A stretch of DNA of 64,000 bases, from contig NZ_WKJL01000004.1 in NCBI RefSeq assembly GCF_009674565.1, positions 62,001-126,000 on the forward strand. The letters run 5' to 3'. Made by a program: the position numbers and the translations under genes. The notes beneath the pieces were generated by a model. It made no database searches, was not told where the DNA came from, and saw only the letters and a program-made list of their open reading frames with translations. This document shows, piece by piece, positions 16,699 through 26,097 of the stretch. This DNA comes from Duganella aquatilis (lineage in GTDB: Bacteria > Pseudomonadota > Gammaproteobacteria > Burkholderiales > Burkholderiaceae_D). How positions within the stretch are numbered: the stretch's first letter is position 1; the number at the start of each line of letters is the position of its first letter.

Positions 16699-19674
16699 TT
16701 AGAAGTTGTAGCGCACGCCAGCGCGGTACACGCGGCCGATCACATCGTACAGCGCCGGGTTGATGCCGTAGCTCAGATTGGTCTGCGGCGCAGCCACCGG
16801 ATCGACGTTGCCGATATTGTCGATCTTGAAGAAGGCCGTGGCTTTATCCGCGAACTTCCAGGTGCCGCCCAGGTCCACGTAGAAGGCGCCCTTCATGTGG
16901 TTGTTGTAGATGGTCGGATGGATGATGGTCGATACCGGGCAGTTGGTCTGGCACTCGATAAACTCGTTGCTGTACTTGCCGCTGCTGATCCAGCGCTGGG
17001 TCAGCGTCAGGCTGTATTTATCGGTGTCCCACGACTGCGAGGTCAGGCCTTTCCAGCGCGGCGTGTTCCCCAGGTTGTTGCCCGCGCCTTCCGTTGGAAT
17101 GGTGCCGACCACGCCGCTGTCGGTCAGGAAGGTGATGTTACGGGTCAGCAGGCCACGCAGCGTGACGCGGCCCGGCAGGTTCCAGTCCTTCAGGTTCAGG
17201 CGATACGCCCCTTCCAGGTCATAGCCCTTGAGGCGCATGGAGGCCAGGTTGAACGACTGCACCGTCACGTAGTTGTTGGTCTGGACCGCATTCCCCAGCG
17301 ACATGGCGTTGCAGATTTCCTTGTTGCCGGCCACGCACAGGTCCACTTCCTGCTGCGCGCTCAGGGTCGAGATCACGCCGCCAACCTTGATGTCGAAGTA
17401 GTCCAGGGAGGCGCTGAAGCCAGGCGCCCACGACGGGCGGTCCAGCACGATGCCGAAGATCTTGTTGCGGGCGATTTCAGGACGCAGCGCGGTATTGCCC
17501 ACGGTGCGCTGCTGGATGGTGACGTTGGCGCCCTGGTACAGCACATTGGCGTTGACCACCACCGGCGCCGCATACAGCTCGCTCAAGTTGGGCGCGCGCA
17601 CGTCCTGGGACGTGACGGCGCGCAGGCGCAGGCCGTCGATGCCGGTCTTCCAGGTGGCGCCCAGCTTCCAGCTTTCCACGTGGCCGGAGGTGCTGTACTT
17701 GGTGTGGCGGTCGGCCATGTTGACGCTGGCCTCGCCCCAGCCGTCGGACTTCAGCACAGGAATGTTCAGCTCCGCGTAGGCTTCCTTGACGTTGTAGGTG
17801 CCGGACGCGTTGTGGTAGTTACCCGCGTACCAGTTGTTGCCGACGGTGGAGTTCAGCAGCGGATCGGCCGGATAGTTGGTGTTGTACGGCGTGTCGCCGG
17901 CAGCGCCGTTGCCGTATGGGTCGCCGCTGACGCGATAGCTCTCGCGGCGCCACTCGGCGCCGGTCGCCACGGCGATCGGGCCGGCCCACGATTCGAACGC
18001 CTCGCCGCTCAAGTTGAAGCTGCCCACGTCCTGCTGCTGGCGGGTGTGCTGCTGTGGACCGTAGCCCGGCGCGACATACGCCCACGTCGCCGCGCTGACC
18101 GGCACATCGCCGATGACGTTGAGCGGCACGCAACCGGAGGCGCGCGCCGCCGCGCTGCGGCAGCCGATGCTGCCGTCGGGCAGGCGCACCGCGTCGATGG
18201 CGGCGGTGTAGCGGTTATTCAGCGTCATGTCGTGGACGATGATGTCGGTGAAGTTGACGCCGCGTTCCACGTAGGCGTCATACGACCAGTCCTTGCCCAT
18301 GACCGGGAAGTGGCCGTCGGCGCCAAGCACCAGGCGCTGCATCTTGCGGGTCGGATGAACATTGATATTCTCCGGGAATTCCGCATTGGCGGTGCCGTAC
18401 TGGAAACTGGTGATGTTATTCGTCGCGCACGCCGCCGCGATGGAGGCCGGCAGATACGGGTTGTCGCACTGGATGGTCAGGTTGGCGTTCTTGGCCGCGC
18501 CGGGGTTCGGCGAGAACACCGACTTCACCTTGCCGAAGTTGGCGCTGAAGTAGATCTCGTGATCCGGGTTGAGGTCGAAGCCCACGCGGGTGTAGAACAC
18601 CTGGCGCGTCAGGTCCATCGCCAGGTTGGTGCCGGCGCCCACGCTGCCGCTCAAGTCGCCGCCCACGCAGAACGGATTGACGCAGCCGGTCACCGCGCCG
18701 GTGCCGGTCGGCACGCCGCCGGAACCGTAGTTGAATTTGTACGGCTGGCCGTTGACGCCGAACGCCGTGCCTTGCAATGGGCCGTTGGTAATCAGGCCGT
18801 ACTTGGCGTACTGGTACTGCTGCGCGTGTTCGATGACGGTGTACTGCGGCTTGCCGTCGGTGGTCGCGCTCAACGGGCGCACCTGGTAGGCCGGGTTCTT
18901 GTACCACGTGCGGCCGTTCGGACCGACCTCGCCGAAGCCCGGCGAATCGATGCCCTTCTCGCGGCCGTACTCCGCGCTGGCCGTCACGTGCAGGCGGTCG
19001 TCCAGGAAGGCCTTGCCCCATGCGGCTTGCAGCGTGCCGTTCTTGTCGTCGCTGTAGGTGGTCTGGCCGCCTTCGACGTTGGCCTTGAAGCCCTCGAATT
19101 TTTTATCGGTGATGAAGTTGACCACGCCGCCGATGGCGTCCGAACCGTAGGACGCCGAGGCGCCGCCGGTCACCACGTCCACCCGCTTGACCAGCAGCTG
19201 CGGGAACTGGCTGACGTCCGTCACGCCGGTGACGTTGGCGCCCACCACGCGCTGGCCGTCCAGCAGCGTCAGCGTGCGGATCGGACCGAGGCCGCGCAGG
19301 CTCAGGGAGCTCAGGCCCTGGATGCCGCTGCTGGTGCTGTTGGTGCTGGTGGTGCGGCCGGTGCTGCCCTGCAGGGCCGGCAGTTCGGCGATGGCGTTGA
19401 ACAGATTCGGCTTGGCGTTCTTGGCCAGGTCTTCGGCGCTCAGCGTGGTGGTCGGCGTCGGCTGCGAGAAGCCGCGCGCCGAGATGCGCGAGCCGGACAC
19501 GGTCACCACGTTTTCGACTTTGACCTCCGGTTCCGGCGCGGCGGTTTCCGGCGCCGCCTGCACCGGATCGGCGGCGGGCGGCGTGGCCTGCTGCGCGTGG
19601 GCGACGGCAAGCCAGCTGCACGCGCTGGCCACGGCCAGGCGCATGATGGTGTTGCGGGTAGTTTGAGTAGTCAT
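16699..19674 (-). CDS. TonB-dependent receptor of the aldonate/glycan operon
   Basis: A 991-residue outer-membrane receptor. It has a signal peptide (to about residue 30, AVAHA), an Ala/Pro/Glu-rich spacer, a TonB box-like VENVVTVSGSRI, a plug (about 70-190) with NLFNAIAELPAL and RVDVVTGGASASYGSDAIGG, and a large barrel ending VYRAGVRYNF. The size and the TVSGSRI type resemble the carbohydrate-transporting receptors of Caulobacter and Xanthomonas. Start at 19674 is set by the GGAG seven bases upstream; the frame continues open far upstream but that part is antisense to gluconokinase. It probably imports the oligosaccharide or aldonate used by this operon. Confidence 0.9.
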   Translation of the reverse strand: MTTQTTRNTIMRLAVASACSWLAVAHAQQATPPAADPVQAAPETAAPEPEVKVENVVTVSGSRISARGFSQPTPTTTLSAEDLAKNAKPNLFNAIAELPALQGSTGRTTSTNSTSSGIQGLSSLSLRGLGPIRTLTLLDGQRVVGANVTGVTDVSQFPQLLVKRVDVVTGGASASYGSDAIGGVVNFITDKKFEGFKANVEGGQTTYSDDKNGTLQAAWGKAFLDDRLHVTASAEYGREKGIDSPGFGEVGPNGRTWYKNPAYQVRPLSATTDGKPQYTVIEHAQQYQYAKYGLITNGPLQGTAFGVNGQPYKFNYGSGGVPTGTGAVTGCVNPFCVGGDLSGSVGAGTNLAMDLTRQVFYTRVGFDLNPDHEIYFSANFGKVKSVFSPNPGAAKNANLTIQCDNPYLPASIAAACATNNITSFQYGTANAEFPENINVHPTRKMQRLVLGADGHFPVMGKDWSYDAYVERGVNFTDIIVHDMTLNNRYTAAIDAVRLPDGSIGCRSAAARASGCVPLNVIGDVPVSAATWAYVAPGYGPQQHTRQQQDVGSFNLSGEAFESWAGPIAVATGAEWRRESYRVSGDPYGNGAAGDTPYNTNYPADPLLNSTVGNNWYAGNYHNASGTYNVKEAYAELNIPVLKSDGWGEASVNMADRHTKYSTSGHVESWKLGATWKTGIDGLRLRAVTSQDVRAPNLSELYAAPVVVNANVLYQGANVTIQQRTVGNTALRPEIARNKIFGIVLDRPSWAPGFSASLDYFDIKVGGVISTLSAQQEVDLCVAGNKEICNAMSLGNAVQTNNYVTVQSFNLASMRLKGYDLEGAYRLNLKDWNLPGRVTLRGLLTRNITFLTDSGVVGTIPTEGAGNNLGNTPRWKGLTSQSWDTDKYSLTLTQRWISSGKYSNEFIECQTNCPVSTIIHPTIYNNHMKGAFYVDLGGTWKFADKATAFFKIDNIGNVDPVAAPQTNLSYGINPALYDVIGRVYRAGVRYNF

Positions 19675-19736
19675 GTGAGTCTCCATATAGTTTTTTTGTG
19701 TTGTCTTTGTTGCGGTGCTGCTGTGCTGCGTTGCTT

Positions 19737-20228
19737 CTAGGCCCTGATCTGCGTCACCAGTTCGGCGGGCGGCATTTCGATATTCAGCGTCAGGCCGGCT
19801 TCGTCGGCCTGCAGCGGTTCCAGGTCGCGGAACTGGCTGTCCAGCAGGGAGGTCGGCATGTAGTGGTCGACGCGCGCCTGCATGCGCGCCGCGATCAGCG
19901 CCTTCGGACCATTCAGGTGGGCGAAGCGCAGCGCCGGATCGCCCTGCCGCAGCAGGTCGCGGTAGCGCCGTTTCAGCGCCGAGCAGGAAATCACCAGGCC
20001 GGCGCCGCGCTGTTGCGCGTCGCGGATCTGCGCCTGCAGCGCCAGCAGCCAGCCGGCGCGGTCGTCGTCGTTGAGCGCTATGCCGGCCGACATCTTGTCG
20101 ACATTCGCCTGCGGGTGAAACTGGTCGCCCTCGACAAAGGGCACGCCATTCGCGGCCGCCAGCGCCCGGCCCACCGTGCTCTTGCCGCAGCCGCTGACGC
20201 CCATCACCACCCAACGGATACTCTGCAT
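19737..20228 (-). CDS. gntK: Gluconokinase
   Basis: A 163-residue cytosolic kinase that phosphorylates gluconate to 6-phosphogluconate with ATP. It has the P-loop GVSGCGKST near the N-terminus, the family motif EGDQFHPQANVDKMSAGI, SCSALKRRYRDLLR, and the C-terminal DHYMPTSLLDSQFRDLE, all diagnostic of the short GntK family. Start placed at 20228, six bases after GGAG. It is the first gene of the leftward operon gntK-receptor-gntP-beta-helix-esterase. The upstream region carries two operator-like dyads. Confidence 0.95.
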   Translation of the reverse strand: MQSIRWVVMGVSGCGKSTVGRALAAANGVPFVEGDQFHPQANVDKMSAGIALNDDDRAGWLLALQAQIRDAQQRGAGLVISCSALKRRYRDLLRQGDPALRFAHLNGPKALIAARMQARVDHYMPTSLLDSQFRDLEPLQADEAGLTLNIEMPPAELVTQIRA

Positions 20229-20250
20229 CCACATCTCCAAGGTTAGATAG

Positions 20251-20264
20251 CGCTAACATTAGCA
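20251..20264. promoter_or_regulatory. Operator-like dyad 1 upstream of gntK
   Basis: CGCTAA and TTAGCA face each other across a 2-bp centre (one mismatch at the outer end), 23 bp upstream of the gntK ATG. The same half-site recurs in dyad 2. The CGCTAA/TTAGCG core resembles operators of LacI-type gluconate regulators; the regulator gene is not in the window. Confidence 0.5.
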
Positions 20265-20327
20265 TTCTGCGAGAAGGGAAGCCGCATGGCAGCAACTATC
20301 AATCAAACACAGGGGGAGACTTATGCG

Positions 20328-20340
20328 CGCTAAGTTAGCG
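20328..20340. promoter_or_regulatory. Operator-like dyad 2 upstream of gntK
   Basis: CGCTAA-G-TTAGCG is a perfect inverted repeat with a 1-bp centre, 64 bp from dyad 1. Two copies in a 265-bp gap between gntK and the rightward transporter suggest a shared repressor, possibly acting by looping. Inference from sequence only. Confidence 0.55.
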
Positions 20341-20493
20341 TTATCATTTGCTATGAACTTTAGCTTACCGTGGAAATTTGTAAAGAATTATTCATACTGC
20401 ATCGCACCATGAGCGTCGCAATACCGCAACGCTTCTACCGGACGGCGGCGCCCTGTATGCTATGGCTCCGGACCCACCACACATCACCTGCCC

Positions 20494-21771
20494 ATGACTG
20501 TTACCGCCGCCGCGCCCCGCCCGCTGACCCGCCAGGATTACAAGACCCTGTCGCTTGCCGCCCTGGGCGGCGCGCTGGAATTCTACGACTTCATCATCTT
20601 CGTCTTCTTCGCCAACGCTATCGGCCAGCTGTTCTTCCCGCCGGAGATGCCGGACTGGCTGCGCACCCTGCAGACCTACGGCATCTTCGCCGCCGGCTAC
20701 GTGGTGCGGCCGCTGGGTGGCATCGTCATGGCGCACTTCGGCGACCTGCTGGGCCGCAAGCGCATGTTTACCCTGTCGATCCTGCTGATGTCGGTGCCGA
20801 CGCTGGCGATCGGCCTGCTGCCGACCTACGCCGACATCGGCCTGGCCGCGCCGCTCCTGCTGCTGTTGATGCGCGTGCTGCAAGGCGCGGCGGTGGGCGG
20901 CGAAGTGCCGGGCGCCTGGGTGTTCGTCTCCGAGCACGTGCCGGCGCGCTACACCGGCTACGCCTGCGGCGTGCTGACCGCCGGCCTGACCTTCGGCATC
21001 CTGCTCGGATCACTGGTGGCCACCGGCCTGAATACCGCCTACCAGCCGGCCGAAGTGCTGGCAGGCGCCTGGCGCGCGCCCTTCCTGCTGGGCGGCGTGT
21101 TCGGCCTGGGCGCCATGTATCTGCGCCGCTGGCTGCACGAAACACCGGTGTTCGCCGAGATGGCGCGGCGCAAGGCGCTGGCCGCCGAGATGCCGCTCAA
21201 GGCGGTGCTGCGCAGCCACCGCGCGGCGGTGGCCGTGTCGATGCTGCTGACCTGGATGCTGTCGGCCGGTATCGTGGTCATCATCCTGATGACGCCGCAG
21301 CTGCTGCAAAAGATCTACCACATCGACGCCCGCACCGCGCTGGTGGCCAATATCGCCGCCACCATCGGCCTGGCGCTGGGCTGCATCTTCTACGGCACGC
21401 TGGCCGACCGCCTGGGCGCCAAGCCGGTGATGTGCGTCGGCTCGCTGCTGCTGGCCGTGTGCACCTATGTGTTCTACACCACCCTGCGCACGCAGCCGGA
21501 ACTGCTGCTGCCGCTGTACGGCCTGACCGGCTTCTTTGTCGGCGTGGTGGGCGCGGTGCCGTGCGTGCTGGTGCAGGCGTTTCCGCCGCAGGTGCGCTTC
21601 TCCGGCCTGTCGTTTTCGTACAACCTGTCCTACGCCATCTTCGGCGGCCTGACGCCGGTGGTGGTGTCGATGATGCTGAAGAACGATCCGCTCAGCCCCG
21701 CCTATTACGTGATCGGCGTCTGCCTGGTCGGCGCGCTGACCGCGCTGTTCGTGCGGCGGACGCCAGCCTAG
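20494..21771 (+). CDS. MFS metabolite:H+ symporter (MHS family)
   Basis: A 425-residue major facilitator with 12 predicted membrane spans. It shows the MHS-type start LGGALEFYDFIIFVFFA, then RPLGGIVMAHFGDLLGRKR (the loop 2-3 motif) and the middle repeat GTLADRLGAKPVM. Relatives transport organic acids, proline-betaine, shikimate or alpha-ketoglutarate. There is no strong ribosome binding site before the ATG. It is divergent from the gntK operon and shares the dyad-containing gap, so it may import a related acid. Its stop overlaps, by 3 bp, the stop of the convergent regulator gene. Confidence 0.88.
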   Translation: MTVTAAAPRPLTRQDYKTLSLAALGGALEFYDFIIFVFFANAIGQLFFPPEMPDWLRTLQTYGIFAAGYVVRPLGGIVMAHFGDLLGRKRMFTLSILLMSVPTLAIGLLPTYADIGLAAPLLLLLMRVLQGAAVGGEVPGAWVFVSEHVPARYTGYACGVLTAGLTFGILLGSLVATGLNTAYQPAEVLAGAWRAPFLLGGVFGLGAMYLRRWLHETPVFAEMARRKALAAEMPLKAVLRSHRAAVAVSMLLTWMLSAGIVVIILMTPQLLQKIYHIDARTALVANIAATIGLALGCIFYGTLADRLGAKPVMCVGSLLLAVCTYVFYTTLRTQPELLLPLYGLTGFFVGVVGAVPCVLVQAFPPQVRFSGLSFSYNLSYAIFGGLTPVVVSMMLKNDPLSPAYYVIGVCLVGALTALFVRRTPA

Positions 21772-22712
21772 GCGACCTGCCGCAACGTCCGCCGCAGCGC
21801 CTGCGGCGTTGTGCCGCAAACGCGCACGAAGGCGCGCCGCATGTGCTCCTCCTGCGCGAAGCCGGACTCGCGGGCGATGTAACTGAGCGGATGGCGGCTG
21901 TTCTCCATCAACTCGCGCGCCGACTCCAGCCGCAGCGACTCCACCGCCTTGGCCGGCGACTGCCCGATCTCCAGGCGAAAGCGGCGCGAGAACTGGCGCG
22001 GACTCAGATTGGCCACATCGGCCAGCTCCTCCACCGACAGCGGCCGGCACAGATGCGTGCGCGCATAGTCCAGCGCCTTCTGGATCGGGTCCGAGCGCGG
22101 CGCCATCTCCAGCAACGTGGACAGCTGCGCATGCTTGCTGGCGCGGCGGTGGTAGATCACCATCTGGCGCGCGATCTGCAGCACCAGTTCGGCGCCGTGG
22201 TCTTGCTCCACCATCGCCAGGGCCAGGTCGATGCAGGCCGTCATGCCGGCCGAGGTCCAGTATTTGCCGTCGCGAATAAAGATCGCTTCCGTCTCCACTT
22301 TCAGCGATGGAAAGCGCTGCTGAAGTTCGGCCGCGCGCGCCCAGTGCGTGGTGACGCGGCGGCCGTCGAGCAGGCCGGTGGCCGCCAGCAGCTCGGCGCC
22401 GCTGCTGTTACTGGCGGCACGCCGCGCGCCAGTGCAGGCGGCGCACACCATCGCCACCACCGGCGCGCCGGTCGGCAGGTTGCCGATCGCGCCGAACACC
22501 AGCACCGTGTCCCACGGTCCGGATGCAGCGGCGCAGGCCTGGGTGCCGACCGTCGGTCCGGCCGAACTGGCGACCGCGCCCCCCTGCGGCGACAGCATCG
22601 CCATCTGGTACAGGCACGCGCCCGAGATCACGTTCGCCAGCTCGAACACCGTCACGGCGGCGAAATCAAGCAACTCGAATCCCGGGAAAACGAAGAAGGC
22701 GATTGATTTCAT
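21768..22712 (-). CDS. GlxA-like AraC family regulator with DJ-1/PfpI domain
   Basis: A 314-residue regulator. The N-terminal half is a DJ-1/PfpI-like amidotransferase fold (IAFFVFPGFELLDFAAV at the start; AACTGARRAAS at the nucleophile elbow; ATGLLDGRRVTTHW). The C-terminal ~100 residues carry the paired AraC helix-turn-helices (LSVEELADVANLSPRQFSRRF and ISYIA-type helix YIARESGFAQEEHMRRAF). Start at 22712 follows directly from homologous N-termini; the upstream region has no better site. It sits 59 bp downstream of the DHA2 pump gene, same strand. The target is unknown. Confidence 0.9.
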   Translation of the reverse strand: MKSIAFFVFPGFELLDFAAVTVFELANVISGACLYQMAMLSPQGGAVASSAGPTVGTQACAAASGPWDTVLVFGAIGNLPTGAPVVAMVCAACTGARRAASNSSGAELLAATGLLDGRRVTTHWARAAELQQRFPSLKVETEAIFIRDGKYWTSAGMTACIDLALAMVEQDHGAELVLQIARQMVIYHRRASKHAQLSTLLEMAPRSDPIQKALDYARTHLCRPLSVEELADVANLSPRQFSRRFRLEIGQSPAKAVESLRLESARELMENSRHPLSYIARESGFAQEEHMRRAFVRVCGTTPQALRRTLRQVA

Positions 22713-22771
22713 GTTTCGATGGTAGCGCCCGCCCCGGCGCGTCGCGATCTCACTTAAGTGGGATCCTCCAT

Positions 22772-24169
22772 TCACCTTCGAGGGTTAATCGGCGCTGCAA
22801 TGCTGTCGGTTTTGCCACGTCCCGGCCACACCATCAGCAACAGCGCCAACACCAGAAAGACGCTGGACGCGCTCAGCGCGGTCGTCACGCGCTGCGCCAG
22901 CAAGTCAACGCCGGACAGACCGCGCGCACCGGCCGCAGCCAGCGCCACCAGCACCGCCAGACCCAGCGAATTACCCAGCTGGTGCGCCACATTCACCACG
23001 CCCGACGCAGCGCCCGCATCCCGCGCCGGCACGCCGGCAATGCCGGCCGCCGTCAATGGACTCAGCGTCAGGCCCTGCCCTGCGCCGATCAGCACCATCG
23101 GCAGCGCCACCGCCGTCAGGTAAGCGCTGCCGGGCGACACGCGGCTCAAACACGCCATGCCGAGCAGGCAGACCAGCAGGCCGAACGCCAGCAGGCGCGC
23201 ATTACCGAAGCGGCGCGTCAAGCGCGGCACCTGCAGCGCGACCACAAAGTTCACCAGCGTCATCGGCAGGAACGCCATGCCGGTCAGCGAAGGCGGATAG
23301 TGCAGCACCGTTTGCAGATACTGCGTGATGAAGAAAAAGAAGCCGATCATCGCCGCCAGGAACAGCATGCGCGCCGCATAGGCCGAAGCGCGCTGGCGGT
23401 CGGCGAACAGCCGCAACGGCATGATCGGTTGCGCCGCGCTGCGTTCGTTGACGACAAACGCAGCCAGCAGCAGCAAGCCCGCCGCCAGCGCGCCCTGCGT
23501 CAGGCCGTCCGACCAGCCGCTAGCGGCCGAGCGGATGAAGGCGTACACCAGCGCGCTCATGCCGACGGTGGACGTCAGCGCGCCGGCCACATCGAACTGG
23601 CCGCTGCTGCGCGCACTTTCGGGAATATGGCGGCGCGCGGCCCAGATCATCGCCGCGCCGATCGGCAGGTTGATCAGAAAGCCGACGCGCCACGACAGCC
23701 ACTCCGCCAGCACGCCGCCCAGCACCAGGCCGACGCTGGCGGCGATGCCCGCCGTGGCGCTGTACAGCGATACCGCGCGGGTGCGTTCGGCGCCGTCGGC
23801 AAACGTGGCTTGCAGCAGCGCCAGCGTGGACGGCGCCAGGATCGCCGCGCCCAGTCCCTGCACCGCGCGCGCTGTGATCAGCGCGGCCGGCGCGGCCGCC
23901 GCGCCGATGGCCAGCGACGCCAGCGTGAACAGCGCCAGCCCCGCCACCAGCATGCGGCGGCGCCCGATGATGTCGCCGGCGCGCGCGGCCAGCAGCAGGA
24001 AGCCGCCAAAGGTCAGCGTGTAGGCGCTCTGCACCCACGCCAGGCCGCTGTCGCTGAAGCCCAGCTCCAGCTGGATTTTCGGCAGCCCGGTCAGCACCAC
24101 CGAGGTGTCCAGCACGATCATCACGTAGCTGACCAGGATGATGGCGAGTATGGCGCGCTTATGTTCCAT
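22772..24169 (-). CDS. DHA2-family (14-TM) MFS drug exporter
   Basis: A 465-residue proton-driven exporter of the EmrB/QacA group. It has the motif VIVLDTSVVLTGLPKIQ-like sequence in TM1 (VMIVLDTSVVLTGLP), GDIIGRRRML in the 2-3 loop, and GAAILAPSTLALLQ in TM5 with the family's GxxxGPxxGG-like stretch GLVLGGVLAEWLSWR. It would expel toxic organic compounds. Start at 24169 (MEHKRAIL), with GAG upstream; the longer frame has no binding site. It diverges from a LysR gene 100 bp away, which is its likely regulator. Confidence 0.9.
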   Translation of the reverse strand: MEHKRAILAIILVSYVMIVLDTSVVLTGLPKIQLELGFSDSGLAWVQSAYTLTFGGFLLLAARAGDIIGRRRMLVAGLALFTLASLAIGAAAAPAALITARAVQGLGAAILAPSTLALLQATFADGAERTRAVSLYSATAGIAASVGLVLGGVLAEWLSWRVGFLINLPIGAAMIWAARRHIPESARSSGQFDVAGALTSTVGMSALVYAFIRSAASGWSDGLTQGALAAGLLLLAAFVVNERSAAQPIMPLRLFADRQRASAYAARMLFLAAMIGFFFFITQYLQTVLHYPPSLTGMAFLPMTLVNFVVALQVPRLTRRFGNARLLAFGLLVCLLGMACLSRVSPGSAYLTAVALPMVLIGAGQGLTLSPLTAAGIAGVPARDAGAASGVVNVAHQLGNSLGLAVLVALAAAGARGLSGVDLLAQRVTTALSASSVFLVLALLLMVWPGRGKTDSIAAPINPRR

Positions 24170-24234
24170 GTGCTTTGCTCCAATGGGATGTAAGCCGCAC
24201 AGTGTAGGCAAGCCAGGCCTTATTGATAAGACGG

Positions 24235-24240
24235 TATAAT
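24235..24240 (+). promoter_or_regulatory. -10 element of the LysR gene
   Basis: A perfect TATAAT lies 29 bp upstream of the GTG start codon of the LysR gene, in the 100-bp divergent gap with the DHA2 exporter. No clear -35 hexamer is present at the usual distance, which fits an activator-dependent or weak promoter. Confidence 0.45.
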
Positions 24241-24248
24241 CAGCATGA

Positions 24249-25157
<909 letters not shown>

Positions 25158-25167
25158 AAGGCCATCC

Positions 25168-26094
25168 ATGACAGACAATGACCGCTTTGACGGGATTTAC
25201 GACTTTGTCGCGGCGGTACGCCTGGGCAGCTTTGCGGCGGCGGCCGCCGAGCGTGGCGTCACGGCGTCCGGCGTCGGCAAGAGCGTTACCCGGCTGGAGT
25301 CGCGGCTGGGCACCAAGCTTCTGCACCGTACTACGCGCCGGCTGGCGCTGACACAGGAAGGCACGGCGTATTACGACATGTGCGTGCAGATGCTCGGCGA
25401 CCTGGAGGAAATGGAAAGTAGCCTGAGCACCGGCCGCCAGTCGCCCGCCGGCAGGTTGCGGGTGGACTTGCCGGCGGCATTTGGCCGCCTGCACGTTCTG
25501 CCAACCCTGCTGGATTTCGCGGCCCGGCATCCGCGCCTCGATCTCGCCGTCACGTTTACCGACCGTACCGTCAACCTGGTGGAGGAAGGCGTCGACCTGG
25601 CAGTCCGCATCGGCGCCTTGAACAACGACGCCGACCTGGTCGCGCGCCAGCTCGGCACGCAGCGCCTGCTGATCTGCGCGGCCCCGGCCTACATTGCACG
25701 GCACGGCGCCCCGGTGAAGCGGGAGCAGCTCGGTGAACACGACTGCATCATCGGCTGGCGCAGGCAGGGACCGCCCGCATGGATGCTGCGTACGCCCGAT
25801 GGCGACACCATCGCCCAGGCCATTCGCGTTCGCCACGAATTCCGGGATGGCCAGGCGATGCTGGACGCGGTGCTGGCCGGCGCGGGCTTGTGCCAGTTGC
25901 CGACCTGGCTGATCGACACCCACCTGCAATCAGGCGAACTGGTTACGGTGCTGGATGAATACGCGGGCGGCGAAATGCCGATCCATGCGGTATGGCCGGT
26001 GACGCGCTATCTCAAGCCCAAGCTGCGCGCCGCCATTGACGCGCTGACCGATATGGCGGCGGCGCCGAACCCGGTGTTTCATCCGACGCGTTGA
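25168..26094 (+). CDS. LysR family transcriptional regulator (second)
   Basis: A 308-residue LysR regulator starting 10 bp after the previous LysR gene, so the two are likely cotranscribed. It has an N-terminal winged helix (FVAAVRLGSFAAAAAERGVT, VTRLESRLGTKLLHRTTRR) and a substrate-binding domain with GVDLAVRIGALNNDADLVAR, common in the CrgA-like branch. AAGG lies six bases upstream of the ATG. It converges with the luciferase-like gene, only 3 bp apart. It may control the OYE/SnoaL/luciferase-like operon, but this is only proximity. Confidence 0.9.
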   Translation: MTDNDRFDGIYDFVAAVRLGSFAAAAAERGVTASGVGKSVTRLESRLGTKLLHRTTRRLALTQEGTAYYDMCVQMLGDLEEMESSLSTGRQSPAGRLRVDLPAAFGRLHVLPTLLDFAARHPRLDLAVTFTDRTVNLVEEGVDLAVRIGALNNDADLVARQLGTQRLLICAAPAYIARHGAPVKREQLGEHDCIIGWRRQGPPAWMLRTPDGDTIAQAIRVRHEFRDGQAMLDAVLAGAGLCQLPTWLIDTHLQSGELVTVLDEYAGGEMPIHAVWPVTRYLKPKLRAAIDALTDMAAAPNPVFHPTR

Positions 26095-26097
26095 AGG

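Noticed and set aside
16897..19740. A 947-codon open frame antisense to the second TonB receptor
   Set aside because: Composition is that of a reverse-complement shadow; the receptor on the other strand is clear.
19675..20295. N-terminal extension of the TonB receptor frame
   Set aside because: This part is a shifted-frame reading of gluconokinase; the receptor has its own GGAG and signal peptide starting at 19674.
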